A stretch of DNA of 64,000 bases from Cryptomeria japonica (GCF_030272615.1 NC_081412.1:342485870-342549869); one strand, 5' to 3'; numbered from the stretch's first letter, positions 47,252 through 58,985 are shown. Notes: generated by a model from the letters alone, not told the origin. Numbers and translations are program-made.

Positions 47252-48220
47252 GAAATATCTATCACCTTGTAAGGTTTTTGTTCTAGCTGGACCACATAAA
47301 TCAATGTGAATTAAATCAAGAGCATTATTGGATTTTTCTAGAATACTTTTGAAACTAGCTCTAACTTGTTTTCCAAATTGACATTCCTTACAAATTGTAT
47401 TCTAAGGTTTCACAATTTTAGGTAGATCTCTTACTGCCTTAGAAGTATTGATTTTTACCATGCAATCAAAGTTTACATGACATAGTCTCTTATGCCATAA
47501 CCAAATTTCATCTATATGTGCAATTAAGCATGCCTTTTCACTATTATTCAAATGAAAGATATTACCTCTAGTCTAATTACCAGTTGCAATTTCCAAACCA
47601 GTTCTATTCATGATTTTGCATTTTCCATTTTTAAATTGTAACTAAAATCCCTTCTCAAGTAATTGACCAACACTTAAAAGATTATGCTTTGAACCTTCAA
47701 CATAGTAGACATTGTCAGTGTTATGCTTACCATCAAGAGATATTGAACCCTTACCTTTGATTGCACAAGCTTTGTCATCTCCAAATCTTACTACATCTCC
47801 ATTGTATTCTTGAAAGTTCAAGAATTTGCCTTTGTCTCCTATCATATGATGTGAGCATTCTGAGTCAATGATCCATTCATCCTTTTCTTCAACTTTAGTT
47901 GTTAGGGCTTGTTCTACCGGTTGAGCAGTAGGTGCCGGTTGATCCTCTGTTATAGCAACAAAAACCCATCCATTGTCTGCTAGATCCTCATCAGAATCAT
48001 CAGTCACGCTTTCATCAGTAATGTAACAAGATTTGTCTTTGTTCTTCTTAAATCTGTATCTCTGATATTCAGGATTAGGCTTGTATGTTCTTCTTGCTTC
48101 TTCTCTTAGTCTAGCATGTCTATCAGGGCATCTCAAAGCCATATGACCAATCTTATTGCAGTTAAAACATTTAAAGGGTGCTTTACCTTCATACTTACTT
48201 CCAACTGGACCTTTTGGCAT
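47252..48220 (-). pseudogene. Copia C nucleocapsid, protease and integrase start
   Basis: 48220-47642 is open: zinc knuckle CFNCNKIGHMALRC, then protease WIIDSECSHHMIGD, where the D-S-G triplet reads D-S-E. From 47641 to 47252 the same frame carries the GAG-pre-integrase and HHCC region ([26 protein letters not shown]) with at least three TAG codons. Confidence 0.9.
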
Positions 48221-48304
48221 TTTCCTTGCAAATAGTGCTTCAAGTTCTTCAAGTTCTTCATTCTCCTTCCTGGTTTCTTCAAGTTCTCTTGCATAAAAGG
48301 CTCT

Positions 48305-48991
48305 CTAGTCTGGTTTGTCAAATGATGGAGCAGATGATGTTGATGCTTTAAAGACCAAATCAGTTTTTATAGTAGCAATAAGACCAAATTCCTCAATTTC
48401 AAAGGCTGAAAGTTTTTCAATCAATGTATCCCTAGTTACTGATGTATTAGGCATTGTTCTCAACTCATTTATAGCAGTAACCTTCATTTTATATGCCGGT
48501 GGCAAACCTCTTAAGATTTTTGAAACCATTTCATCCTCACTCAAATTTCTTCCACAACATTTAATACCCAAAACAATTTCATTTACTCTTTCCATAAAAG
48601 TAGAAATCCTTTCATCTTCTTCCATTTTCAGATGTTCATACCTGACTCGAAAGCTTTCAAGTTTTGTAATCTTAACTGTGGAATATCCTTCATTTAGTGT
48701 TTCCAAATGATCCCAAATAGCTTTAGCAGTAGACCTATCTGATAATCCCATGATTTGTTGATCTGATAATGCGCTTAAAAGTGCTTCTCTTGCTTTGCAA
48801 TCATTCTCTTCATCTTTAGCTAAGATAGTTGGAGCAGTCTGACCAACTACATCAGCAATATAACCATTCTTTGTAACTTCCCAGATGTCTTTATCGATGC
48901 AATTCAGATGTGTCTCCATCCCGATCTTCCATATACCATAGTTGGTTCCATCAAGTTTAGGACTGTCCTTTCTGAAATAATTTGTAGACAT
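48305..48991 (-). pseudogene. Copia C gag
   Basis: 228 codons from the ATG at 48991, 43 bp inside the primer site. UBN2-type copia gag: LDGTNYGIWKIGMETHL, AIWDHLETLNEG, RISTFMERVNEIV, KILRGLPPAYK. A TAG at 48305 separates it from the knuckle in the same frame, so about 250 codons of gag are nearly intact. Confidence 0.93.
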
Positions 48992-49033
48992 TGGATCTCC
49001 TCAAGTTGTTAAACTTCTACAAAAGAGGAGTAA

Positions 49034-49045
49034 GCTTTGATACCA
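49034..49045 (-). promoter_or_regulatory. Copia C primer-binding site
   Basis: TGGTATCAAAGC on the minus strand, two bases from the 5' LTR. Confidence 0.9.
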
Positions 49046-49047
49046 AT

Positions 49048-50112
49048 TGTTAGGTCCCGGAGACAACTGAGAGGGGGGGGGGGGTGAATCAATTGTCAAA
49101 TAAATTCATACAAAAAATTAATTAACCAACTTGATACTTAATACCGGTGAACCAGTTAAATATGTCGGTAGACAGTGTTAACAGTAAATTACTATACTGG
49201 TAAGGATTAATGCATGAAATATAAACATAAAGTCATCCACAACACATAACACCAATATTTGTACGTGGAAACCCTGTAAGGGGAAAAACCACGGTGGGAA
49301 ACCTTACCCACAATCAGATGATACTACTGTAGATAGTAAGTGTACATAGATGGGGTCTGCACATGCAGAAAGGCCAACAACCTAGAGCTCAATGCTCAAA
49401 CACAAAATGAGAGTCACACTAACTACAGTTGGATGGTTAAATCCAATAAGAATGTACTGCACAAAATAGCATCTTCATATGCTGGATTCAGTACCGGTGT
49501 AATGTTGGTATGCTTCTACAAAAACCTAGCTTCACCTTCAAATGATGTCTTCGTGTATACCTCTACTTAATCTCGCATATACCTTCACTCAATTCTTTTT
49601 CGCATTTTTTCACTTGATCTTACAAATAAGATCTTACATTTATACCATACCCTAAGACCAATTTTAGTAGGTTGTCTCTACAAGATATTACAATAAAATT
49701 TTTTTACATACAATATAATATCCGATGTAATAATCGATTAAATATGTTGGCTTAATGCATTTACATCAATAATAAATCATCTCCATATCGTGCCATGCTA
49801 ATCTGGAAAAGATAAACCTGCCGGTGTAACCCTAGATAACCCTGGACCTATTTGCCGGTAAAAGCAAATATGCAAATATGAATATACCAATGATTAATTC
49901 TTCAAAACAAAGTATCCACATGATGTCTTCGACATTATCAAGTGTCTTCCATATCATTCCAGGTACCGGTGAACATTATATCCTACCGGTGAACCATATA
50001 CCAGTAACTGTGCAATAGTTACTTGCTTGCCGATGAATGTTGCTGGATCTCCAAAGCGCTTGTTTTCAGTAGGTGTTGACATCAATGACAAAACCATACC
50101 AAAATACCAACA
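49048..50112 (-). repeat. Copia C 5' LTR
   Basis: 1065 bp, matches 43431-44490 over its length. Confidence 0.95.
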
Positions 50113-50435
50113 GAAGATGGAATCTTTCTTACTCTCCACTGGTTTCACCCACTGTCATTCCGATCACACAGTGTACATTCAACTTCTTGATGGTGAGATC
50201 CTGATTCTTGTGCTATATGTTGGTGATCTCCTCATCACATGTAGCTCATCCTCTATGATTCAACATGTTCAGTGAGCTTTGATGGACCAATTTGAGATGA
50301 TAGATCTCAGTCTTTTGCACTATTTTCTTGGTCTTCAGGTGATTCAGTATTCTGACAAGATCTACATTTACCAGTAGAAGTATTCTCTTGACATACTTCA
50401 GGGCTTTGGCATGCTTTATTTTAAGCCTTCTCCCA
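50113..50435 (+). pseudogene. Copia B reverse transcriptase, second part
   Basis: Continues RT after copia C: STGFTHCHSDHTVYIQ, then LVLYVGDLLIT where the catalytic YVDD reads YVGD, so the active site is lost, then LLHYFLGLQV. Cut at 50435 by element D. Confidence 0.92.
50431..50435. repeat. Target-site duplication of element D (left)
   Basis: tccca, matching 54827-54831. Confidence 0.93.
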
Positions 50436-51602
50436 TGTTGGGTCTCAAATCAACAGATTGGATAGGTTCTAAGGAAATGCCAACTCCTATGATCAAACCC
50501 TCCAATTGACCTGGCCAACTTATAGAGTGAACCTATTTGGTTACTAACTCTCTCACTTTAGGCTCTGCAGGACCTAGGTGGGTATACCTACTCACTAGTC
50601 GTTCCTTCAACCAATGCTTTTTATAGCAGATTTAGTGTCTTAATCTGATATCTCCTAGTCTCAGAATGGCATAAGTTTCTTAAACAGATCGATTTCAGAT
50701 GTGTGTATTGATCTATGTATCTTACAAAAGTATATATATTACACTTTGGCTAAATTACCTACTGTACCTACTCTACTAATCCTAATGCTTAAAATTAAAG
50801 GGTAACTGGTATGGTTAAAGGGTTTGTTTACAAATGATCAGTGCCTTTGCTCTTATTTGGGCTATAGAGTCTTATATTTCGTCAGGACTTATTGTGTAAA
50901 TTTATGAGACAGTTTTTAAACCCACCCCCTCTCGGCGAGTCTGTCAGTTACTGTTTCTTATGAGCTCTACTTCAATGTCTATATTGTAAACCGCTTGAAT
51001 GAGTTTAACCCTAACTTTAAGAGACCATCCAAGGAAGAATTACAAGGAACAATTACAATTCACAAGTAAATCCTTTTGATCTAAATCTACAATATGAAAC
51101 ACAAAACTTTACTGGAAGAACACAAATAATCTTATCTGCTTTAGATAATATCACAAGCAACCTTCTGAAAATATGTTAACTCTCAAGACATATGAGAAAG
51201 AAAATGCAAGTGGTAATTTTTGATAAAAAGTTTAAAAGTACAAAATTGCCACCACCTCTTGTCTCCCTATTCTCTCTTTTTGCATTTTACATCACACATA
51301 TATATGTGGTTGAATGGTTTTCATACCCCTTTGGGTGAAAAGACACCGCCCTTTTAAATAAAAATAATTCCAAATCCCGAAATTGCCTTAGTTTATGTAA
51401 TTAATTGTCACTTTACAAGTTGTTTAGGCATATTAGGGGCATTTTAAGGCTATTTTATGGGTATATAATGGATAAATGGTCTTTAAATGATGTAAATACC
51501 CCCTTTGGTGCTTCACAGTCCATTGTTTATGCCCATTATTGTGTTTACATTATGGTTTCATATTGTGCAACAAATATAAAACATATTACGTGTACCTATT
51601 CA

Positions 51603-51638
<36 letters not shown>

Positions 51639-51688
51639 GTATACATATATATGTATATACATATATCTATATATGTATATACATATAA

Positions 51689-51778
<90 letters not shown>

Positions 51779-51837
51779 TCTTATTCCTTGTCTTGGAATT
51801 TGGAATTCTAAAAATTGCAAAATTTAGGGTTCCAACA
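50436..51837 (-). repeat. Element D left (3') LTR with expanded microsatellite
   Basis: 1402 bp, about 150 bp longer than its partner because of the AT/ACAT tract at 51601-51773. Confidence 0.93.
51601..51773. repeat. AT-rich microsatellite (AT/GTAT/ACAT mixture)
   Basis: About 170 bp of ta, tgta and cata units. The other LTR of the same element has only about 20 bp of (at)n at 54744-54763. ORFs of Ile/Tyr repeats across it are artefacts. Confidence 0.97.
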
Positions 51838-51983
51838 GTGGCTCTGTCTGGGGATGCATGCCCCATGCGGGCATAGCAAGAATTCAGATCTCTGGTAGAG
51901 CAGACCATGTGCCTAATTCATTGACCTGTTTTGGTGGCCTCAAGCCCAAAAACTGAACACCGATTCTTTCCTCTATCAAACAT

Positions 51984-53373
51984 CTAATTCTCATCATGAA
52001 GTAGTATAAATTTTTTGAAATTAGTGATATCACCTGATTGGCAATTCCTGTCATAAGATGTATTATCCATCCTTATTTTATAAGGATTCTTTATTTCACC
52101 TGGATTACCATTATCCCCTATTCCATAGGAAATGATATTTATACTTTTACAAAAGTTTGCTTCTTGTGGCATCCGCATATTCTTCATCTCTATTTTATTG
52201 GAATGCTGCATATTATCTAGCTGGTACTTCTTTTCACCTTTTATTTTATCTCTATGTGATGTACCTTCCTTTTTTAACTCTCTTATTTTTGTGGTCCTTT
52301 TATCACGCGACTTAGTCATATTATTACCCATGTTGTCTTCACACATGTTTGTATTGTCCATACTGTCTGAAATTTTTTCTTCTTCATCATATAAAGGATT
52401 TGAGAATACATGAAAATCCTTTTCACACATACCATGGCAGTAGGGAATATGATTTTCCTCTATCACTTCATCACATAAGGGGTTTGAAAATATTTGAAAT
52501 CCATTTTCAAATTCGCATACCTCCTCTTTATCAATTGTATCATCAAGGTACTCAGGTATGGATTCACTTTCCTCATGACTAGTACAATATTCTTCATCAA
52601 TGTTAGCAACAATTTCTTCAAGTTCTGACTTGTACTCACAAACATCATCAATTGCTTCTTCATCAGATGGGACTTCCAAAGGGATAACTGATTCTTCTAT
52701 ATAATCATCTTCATTTGCATCTCTTATGTTGATGTTACTCGTCTCACGCAAATCATGTATTTTTTTATTCAATTCTTCAAGAATTGAACATGCTGATTCC
52801 AAACTGTCAGACCCACATTCTCTCACGATCAATTCCTCTAGTATAGCTCAATTAAGTTGTGTATTATCAAGCATTTGGAAATAAGTCACCATTATTCTGC
52901 CAATCAATTTTTCTATAGATTCACCTTCCTTTCTTCTTATGTTGTAGATTGTATTGCCGCAATCATAATCCGATTGAATTTGATTTTGGTATGGATAACC
53001 AATTGAAGGGCTAGCGACTGAAGTGTTGTCCTCGATTACACCATAGAATTCTTCCATGAACCACCACTCAAGTTCTTCCTATGATGAGATACTTTGTGGG
53101 GGTAACAAGCTGAATGACTGCTCTGCAACATCCTCCAATGTAAGCACAAACCATTTCATGATCGTTTCTTCTGAGTAGATTCTGAAGGTCTCAATAAACC
53201 AATAAAATGATTTTAGATGCCCAATTGGTGATTCTCTTTCATCTCCATGGAACCTCAGCATATAGATCTTCAACTCACAGGGAAATGCATTTGGATACTC
53301 AGGGATGTTACCGAAATCCAATGGCTTAAATCTTCTTGGAATATTCCTGTCTCTTTGTGGTTGTGGTTTCCAC
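51984..53373 (-). pseudogene. Element D gag-like protein
   Basis: One minus-strand frame from about 53373 to a TAG at 51984, about 460 codons, broken by TAG (53079) and TGA (52848). The N-terminal part matches a gypsy gag start (PRRFKPLDFGNIPEYP, LRFHGDERESPIGHLKSF). A gag-like helical region follows (IYNIRRKEGESIEKLIGRI). The C-terminal half is acidic and low in complexity, with two related segments (ENGFQIFSNPLCDE and EKDFHVFSNPLYDE), and then basic. No zinc knuckle and no pol. No conventional ATG is obvious at the front. Confidence 0.75.
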
Positions 53374-53558
53374 TATGCATATTTCTTTTCTGAAGATGCT
53401 TCTTCATAAAAATATGGATATTGAAACATACTGAATGCTACTGATCTTTTTCATTTAATTTTCATTTTTACAGAGTCGCCACCTCTTTCATAGAGGACAT
53501 AAGTTATTTCTTTCTTTTGAGTTCTCTCCCACAACAGAGTTTTTATAATTCTTCCCTA

Positions 53559-53570
53559 CCACAGTCGCCA
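53559..53570 (-). promoter_or_regulatory. Element D primer-binding site
   Basis: TGGCGACTGTGG on the minus strand, three bases inside the right LTR; resembles the TGGCGACTCTGCTGGGG sites of plant gypsy elements. Confidence 0.6.
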
Positions 53571-53573
53571 ATC

Positions 53574-54826
53574 TGTTGGGTCTCAAATCAACAGATTGGA
53601 TAGGTTCTAAGGAAATGCCAACTCCTATGATCAAACCCTCCAATTGACCTGGCCAACTTATAGAGTGAACCTATTTGGTTACTAACTCTCTCACTTTAGG
53701 CTCTGCAGGACCTAGGTGGGTATACCTACTCACTAGTCGTTCCTTCAACCAATGCTTTTTATAGCAGATTTAGTGTCTTAATCTGATATCTCCTAGTCTC
53801 AGAATGGCATAAGTTTCTTAAATAGATTGATTTCAGATGTGTGTATTGATCTATGTATCTTACAAAAGTATATATATTACACTTTGGCTAAATTACCTAC
53901 TATACCTACTCTACTAATCCTAATGCTTAAAATTAAAGGGTAACTGGTATGGTTAAAGGGTTTGTTTACAAATGATCAGTGCCTTTCCTCTTATTTGGGC
54001 TACAGAGTCTTATATTTTGTCAGGACTTATTGTGTAAATTTATGAGACAGTTTTTAAACCCACCCCCTCTCGGCGAGTCTGTCAGTTACTATTTCTTATG
54101 AGCTCTACTTCAATGTCTATATTGTAAACCGCTTGAATGAGTTTAACCCTAACTTTAAGAGACCATCCAAGGAAGAATTACAAGGAACAATTACAATTCA
54201 CAAGTAAATCCTTTTGATCTAAATCTACAATATGAAACATAAAACTTTACTGGAAGAACACAAATAATCTTATCTACTTTAGATAATATCACAAGCAACT
54301 GCCTTCTGAAAATATGTTAACTCTCAAGACACATGAGAAAGAAAATGCAAGTGGTAATTTTTGATAAAAAGTTTAAAAGTAAAAAATTGCCACCACCTCT
54401 TGTCTCCCTATTCTCTCTTTTTGCATTTTACATCACACATATATATGTGGTTGAATGGTTTTCATACCCCTTTGGGTGAAAAGACACCCCCCTTTTAAAT
54501 AAAAATGATTCCAAATCCCGAAATTGCCTTAGTTTATGTAATTAATTGTCACTTTACAAGTTGTTTAGGCATATTGAGGGTATTTTAAGGATATTTTATG
54601 GGTATATAATGGATAAATGGTCTTTAAATGATGTAAATACCCCCTTTGGTGCTTCACAGTCCATTGTTTATGCCCATTATTGTGTTTATGTTATGGTTTC
54701 ATATTGTGCAACAAATATAAAACATATTACGTGTACCTATTCAATATATATATATATATAGAATTTTTCTTATTCCTTGTCTTGGAATTTGGAATTCTAA
54801 AAATTGCAAAATTTAGGGTTCCAACA
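53574..54826 (-). repeat. Element D right (5') LTR
   Basis: 1253 bp, colinear with 50436-51837 except for the short (at)n tract at 54744-54763. Confidence 0.93.
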
Positions 54827-54831
54827 TCCCA

Positions 54832-55500
54832 CTCCTTTTCAATTAGGGGTTGTTTTGATTACTACTTGCCCCACTCCTTCAGTAGATTCTAAACTTTATA
54901 GGCAGTTGGTTGGCAGTTTGTTGTACCTGACACACACTCATCCTAATCTTTCCTTTGCGATTTTCCTTGTCTCTAGATTATCCCATAATCCTCATGAGAG
55001 TCATTGGCAAGCTGCCAAACATATTTTGTGGCACATTCAGAGCTCTATTTCTCATGGCATTCACTACACATCAGGGGAACCTCACATTGTTGGCGACACT
55101 GACTCAAATTAGGCTGGTGATGTCAATGATCAAAAGTCTACTTCTGGCTTTGTTTTCTATCTTGGCTCTAGTCCTATCACATGGTCTTGCAAGAAGCAGT
55201 CTACTCATGCATTATCATCTACAAAGGTTGAGTACCAAGCTGCTGTGCTTGCCAGTCATTTGATCTTATGGATTTGATAGTTGATGACTGAGTTTGGTTT
55301 TCCTCCTGATAGTCCCACTATTCTTTGGTGTGAAAATCAGAGTGCTATTCATATTCTCACAACCCAGTAGAGCATCAACGGACGAAGCACATTGAGCTTC
55401 ACATGCATTTCATCCGCTAGTTTATTCAGGATGGTTCTCTCATTTTGGAGTACATTCCCACTGCCAAGTAGGTTGCAGACATCTTCACGAAACCTTTTGC
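54832..55500 (+). pseudogene. Copia B RNase H
   Basis: Resumes after element D: LYRQLVGSLLYLTHTHPNLSFAI, then QKSTSGFVFYLGSSPITW, SSTKVEYQAAVLA and WCENQSAIHI in several frames, with Asp-to-Asn and other changes at catalytic sites (GDTDSN). The last coding trace is near 55490, 280 bp before the polypurine tract. Confidence 0.9.
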
Positions 55501-55782
55501 ATCATCGTGCTATCTTCAGTTACGCTCTATGCTTGGGGTGAAGGAAGTTTTCCTTGGGGGGTCTTTATGAGGCCTTCCTTCCTTCTTATTTCTTTCAACA
55601 TGTTCTTTTATCTCTTTTTGGAGAGGAGTTTTTTCGCACTGGATTTTCTCCTTTTTCTCCGTTTCATAGAGATTTCCTTGTATATGGGTACTTGATCAGG
55701 CCTTGTTGCCGGGACCCATCTTTCTTGCTTTTAGTAGCTGTTCTAGGTTTTAGCTTCTCCCTAAGTCTAGCTTAAGGGGGGG
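55500..55782 (+). other. Copia B 3' untranslated part and polypurine tract
   Basis: T-rich sequence without coding sense, ending in cttaagggggg at 55771-55782, the polypurine tract next to the 3' LTR. Confidence 0.8.
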
Positions 55783-56148
55783 TGTTCAAGTAATCGGGTC
55801 TTTACTTGATTAATTAAACGACATTTGTTTAATTAATTAAGTTCCCCTTTATCTATTTTTACACTTAAGCTAACATTAGGTGCATAATAATTATCTCTTT
55901 TATTAATTATTATGTGCAAGCCTAGGGTTTTGCCTTTTAGGGTTTCTTGACCTATTAGAGGTTGAATTCTGTTCTTTGTATCATTATTCTATTACACATT
56001 TTTGTGAATACAAAGCTCTCACATTCTTGAGCATTTTTCGTGTGTTTATTATTTTTATCTGTTGCTTCCTTGCTTCTCCTTGTAATATGTTTATTCAGCT
56101 TGTAGAGATCATTGGGCTCTTGTGGTGTTGTATTTCTCAACTCTCACA
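55783..56148 (+). repeat. Copia B 3' LTR
   Basis: 366 bp, TGTTCAAGTAATCGG...CAACTCTCACA; about 25 differences from 39051-39414. Followed by atctc (56149-56153). Confidence 0.93.
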
Positions 56149-56153
56149 ATCTC

Positions 56154-57330
56154 AAACATTGTACCAATTTCTAAACTGGATAAAAGCATAAGGATTTATA
56201 TAGACTTCAGAGACCTCAACAAGGCATGTCCGAAAGATGACTTTCCTTTGCCAAGCATCGACACCATTGTTGATCTAACAAAAGGGAACACAATGCTATC
56301 ACTCATGGACGGTTTTTCGGGATACAACCAAATTAAGATAGCTTTAAAAGATCAAAATAAAACTGCATTCACATGTCCATGGGGAATATATTTCTGGAAC
56401 ATCATGCCTTTTGGCTTTAAAAATGCTGGTGCAACTTATCAAAGAGCCATGACAACGATCTTCCACAACATGATGCATACTTTCATGGAGGATTATGTAG
56501 ATGATTTTCTAGCTAAATCATTCACAAGAGCAGAACACTTGGGCATCCTAGATAAAATCTTTCAACAATTAGAGAAATTCAATGTTAGATTAAACCCTAA
56601 GAAGTGTGTCTTCGAGGACACATCCGAAAAACTCTTGGGCTACATTGTATCAGAAAAAGGCATCGAGGTGGATCCAGCAAAGGTTCATGCTATCATGGAG
56701 ATGCCACCTCCTAAGAACATTAGTCAACTACGATCTTTTCAGGGCAAGCTACAATCCATTAGATGATTCATTGCTCAATTAGCCGACAAATGTCTCCCAT
56801 TCAATCATCTGCTTCATAAGAATATACCTTTCAGATGGGAAGACAAATGTACAAAATCATTCCACCAGCTCAAACAATATCTGACGAGTCCACCAATTTT
56901 GGTACCACCAATAGCAGGCAAGCCTCTCATCCTATATATATCAGCAACAAAAGTTTCATTGGGGGCACTTCTAGCACAAGAAGATCCAACAGGAAAAGAA
57001 AGGGATATCTATTACATCAACAGGACTTTGAATGGATATGAACTCAATTAAACATTCATCAAAAAGGCTTGCTTAGTAGTGGTTTTTGCCTCTCAAAAGT
57101 TTTGCCACTATATGTTAGCCCACACAATCAAGCTAGTAGCAAAGATCAATCCTCTCAAGTATCTACTCAACAAGGCCGCTCTCACAAGAAGATTAGATAA
57201 ATGGTTCATGATCCTAAGCGAGTTCAACATTCAATACATAGAATTATGGGCTATCAAAGGACAAGCAATTGCAGATCAATTGGCAGAAGTACCACTACCA
57301 GACCAACACCCACTATAGGTGGAGTTTCCA
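56154..57330 (+). pseudogene. G2 reverse transcriptase and first RNase H
   Basis: RT resumes after copia B (NIVPISKLDKSIRIYIDFRD), then DFPLPSIDTIVD, MPFGFKNAGATYQRAM and catalytic EDYVDDFLAKS, with the open part ending at a TGA at 56764. The thumb and RNase H follow: FRWEDKCTKSFHQLK, SLGALLAQEDPTGKERDIYY, FASQKFCHYMLAHTIKL, RLDKWFMILSEFNI. YVDD is intact. Stops include TAA at about 57050 and TAG at about 57316. Confidence 0.93.
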
Positions 57331-57339
57331 GATATGGAT

Positions 57340-57760
57340 GTGCTCACTATCAGACCCAAGTAATGGAACCTATACTTTGATGGATCCAATATACAACATG
57401 GATCGGGTGCCGACATCTTGTTTGTCACTCCAGAGGGGCACAAAATTCTGAGATCTTATAGACTAATGTTTCCATGCACCAACATTGCTGAATATGAAGC
57501 CCAGGTAATAGGAATCAAAGTAGCTGTAGAATGGAGAATCACATAATTAAAAGTCTATGGTGATTCTCAATTAGTTATCAATTAGATCAATGATGACTAT
57601 TAGATGAAATATGATAAGCTAATGCCTTACAAGAGAATCGTGATGATTTCAAAAAGTACTTTGTGCACATCACCTTTGAGCAGATTCCAAGATTAGAAAA
57701 TAGAGCTGCCAATGCAATGACCACTATCGCCTCGCTTCTACAAATTCCGGATAAACAAAA
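57340..57760 (+). pseudogene. G2 second (archaeal-type) RNase H
   Basis: WNLYFDGSNIQHGSGADILF, NIAEYEAQVIGIKVAVEW and KVYGDSQLVIN give the D, E and D positions of an archaeal-like RNase H placed after the normal one. This double arrangement marks Tat-lineage gypsy elements (family knowledge). Stops replace Gln/Trp at several points, and a shift follows near 57620. Confidence 0.82.
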
Positions 57761-57879
57761 TCATTACAAAGTCCTGGTGAAGCAATAGCTTTCCCTAGCC
57801 TATGACAACTCAACGTCCCAAGTCATCTGTTCCCTGACCGGTTTTGATTCCCCTCTACACGGGAAGACCTATGACTATC

Positions 57880-58985
57880 TTAAAAACAATACCCTCCCGC
57901 TCGACCTATCTCGCAACCAAAAATGAAGCTTCATCCGACAAGTCGCCTGCTATACCTTAACCGTTGACACACTTTACAACCAAACTCTAGATTGTACTCT
58001 TCTTTGATGGCTCGATCATAACGAATTTGACTCCACCTTACATGAGCTTCACAAAGGTGTTTGTGGTACGCATTCAAGTGATCCTACTCTCGCCAAATTC
58101 ATAGTAACCTTATACATGCACCAGCATAGGAGCTGCAACCATTCACCACATCTTGGCCTTTCTGTCAATGGGGACTTGATATAGTAGGAAAGATTCATCC
58201 TTCCTCTTCAAAGGGACTTAAGTTCATTATCATCACCACAGAGTACTTCACCAAGTGGATCAAAGTAGTCCCAATGACCACCGTGACTGGAAAGCAGATC
58301 TCATCATTCATCCTCAACTATCTCATTTGCATATATGGCATCCCTAGTTCCATCATCATAGATAATGGACGTCCTTTCAAGAATCAAGATGTACAAGAGA
58401 TATGCGAGCGATTCAATGTCCAACATCATTTTTCCATACAATGGCCAAGTAGAAGCATAAAAAAAACAATCCTGAAAATCCTCAAGAAAACAATGAATGA
58501 TGCTTGCAGGGATTGGCATGTACAACTCAATCCATCACTTTGGGCCTACAGAACAAGTATCCACACACCTATAGGGGCTACACCATATTCATTGGTGTAT
58601 GGTTTAGAAACAATTCTGCCTCTTGAGGTAGAAATCCCATCTCTCTGAGTATCTTTGAATGGCCTCATACTAGATGAGGAATATCGAGTGACTAGGTTAC
58701 ACGAACTAGAGCTTCTTGATGAAAAATGACAATGTGCCTATGATCATCTCAAGGCAGATCAACAACGAATGTGCAGAAGCTATAATCACAAAGTCATCCC
58801 AAGGGCTTTCAAAATTGGTAATCTAGTCTTTAAAGAAAATCCCAGAAATCAGCAAGACTGAGAGAAGAAGGGGAATTTTGAGCCCAACTGGTTGGGACCA
58901 ATTGTCATCATATGAACCTATGGATCAGGAGCACATTGGTTGTCAAATTCAGAAGGGGACATACTCGATGAACCAACCAACAACA
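57880..58985 (+). pseudogene. G2 integrase
   Basis: A zinc-binding remnant near 57950-58090 (LHKGVCGTHSSDPTLAKF). The catalytic core starts near 58170 (DIVGKIHPSSSKGLKFIII) and is open 58274-58648: WIKVVPMTTVTGKQI, SIIIDNGRPFKN, LKILKKTMNDACRDWH, WAYRTSIHTPIGATPYSLVYG. The segment around the catalytic Glu (NGQAE in relatives) is replaced by WPSRSIKKT. The C-terminal part continues in broken frames (YRVTRLHELELLDEK, YNHKVIPRAFKIGNLV) to about 58985. Confidence 0.88.

Larger units (their letters stand above)
43431..50112 (-). mobile_element. Full-length copia element C inside copia B
   Basis: Minus-oriented copia with LTRs of about 1.06 kb (43431-44490 and 49048-50112), primer site TGGTATCAAAGC two bases inside the 5' LTR, polypurine tract by the 3' LTR and target duplication gaaga. 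LTR divergence is about 4% by eye, mostly C/T and G/A. Gag, PR, IN and RT are in one common frame broken mainly by stops, with a frame-shifted patch in RNase H. Confidence 0.96.
50436..54826 (-). mobile_element. Gag-only LTR element D inside copia B
   Basis: LTRs 50436-51837 and 53574-54826 (TGTTGGGTCTC...TTCCAACA), target duplication tccca. The 1.7-kb interior holds only a gag-like minus-strand frame and no protease, RT or integrase, so it would depend on another element. On the minus strand TGGCGACTGTGG, a gypsy-type primer site, lies three bases inside the right LTR. Orientation is minus from this and the ORF, but a somewhat PBS-like TGGCTCTGTCTGGGG also follows the left LTR. LTRs differ by 1-2% by eye outside the microsatellite. 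Confidence 0.9.
39051..56148 (+). mobile_element. Copia element B, split by copia C and element D
   Basis: LTRs 39051-39414 and 55783-56148, primer site TGGTATCAAAGC at 39415, polypurine tract 55771-55782, target duplication atctc. Removing copia C and element D with their duplications leaves about 6 kb of copia order gag, PR, IN, RT, RH in plus orientation. The LTRs differ at roughly 7% of sites by eye, the oldest of the complete pairs, as expected for a host of two later insertions. Stops are frequent in all domains. Confidence 0.94.

Noticed and set aside
51838-51870. TGGCTCTGTCTGGGG after the left LTR of element D, considered as a plus-strand primer site
   Set aside because: The gag-like ORF and a better-placed gypsy-type site at 53559-53570 both point to minus orientation; kept as a doubt in the element entry.
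51405-51908. Overlapping ORFs of Ile/Tyr repeats on both strands
   Set aside because: They are translations of the AT-rich microsatellite in the element D LTR and have no coding constraint.
55507-55775. Phe/Leu-rich ORFs resembling membrane proteins
   Set aside because: They lie in the T-rich 3' untranslated part of copia B between RNase H and the polypurine tract.
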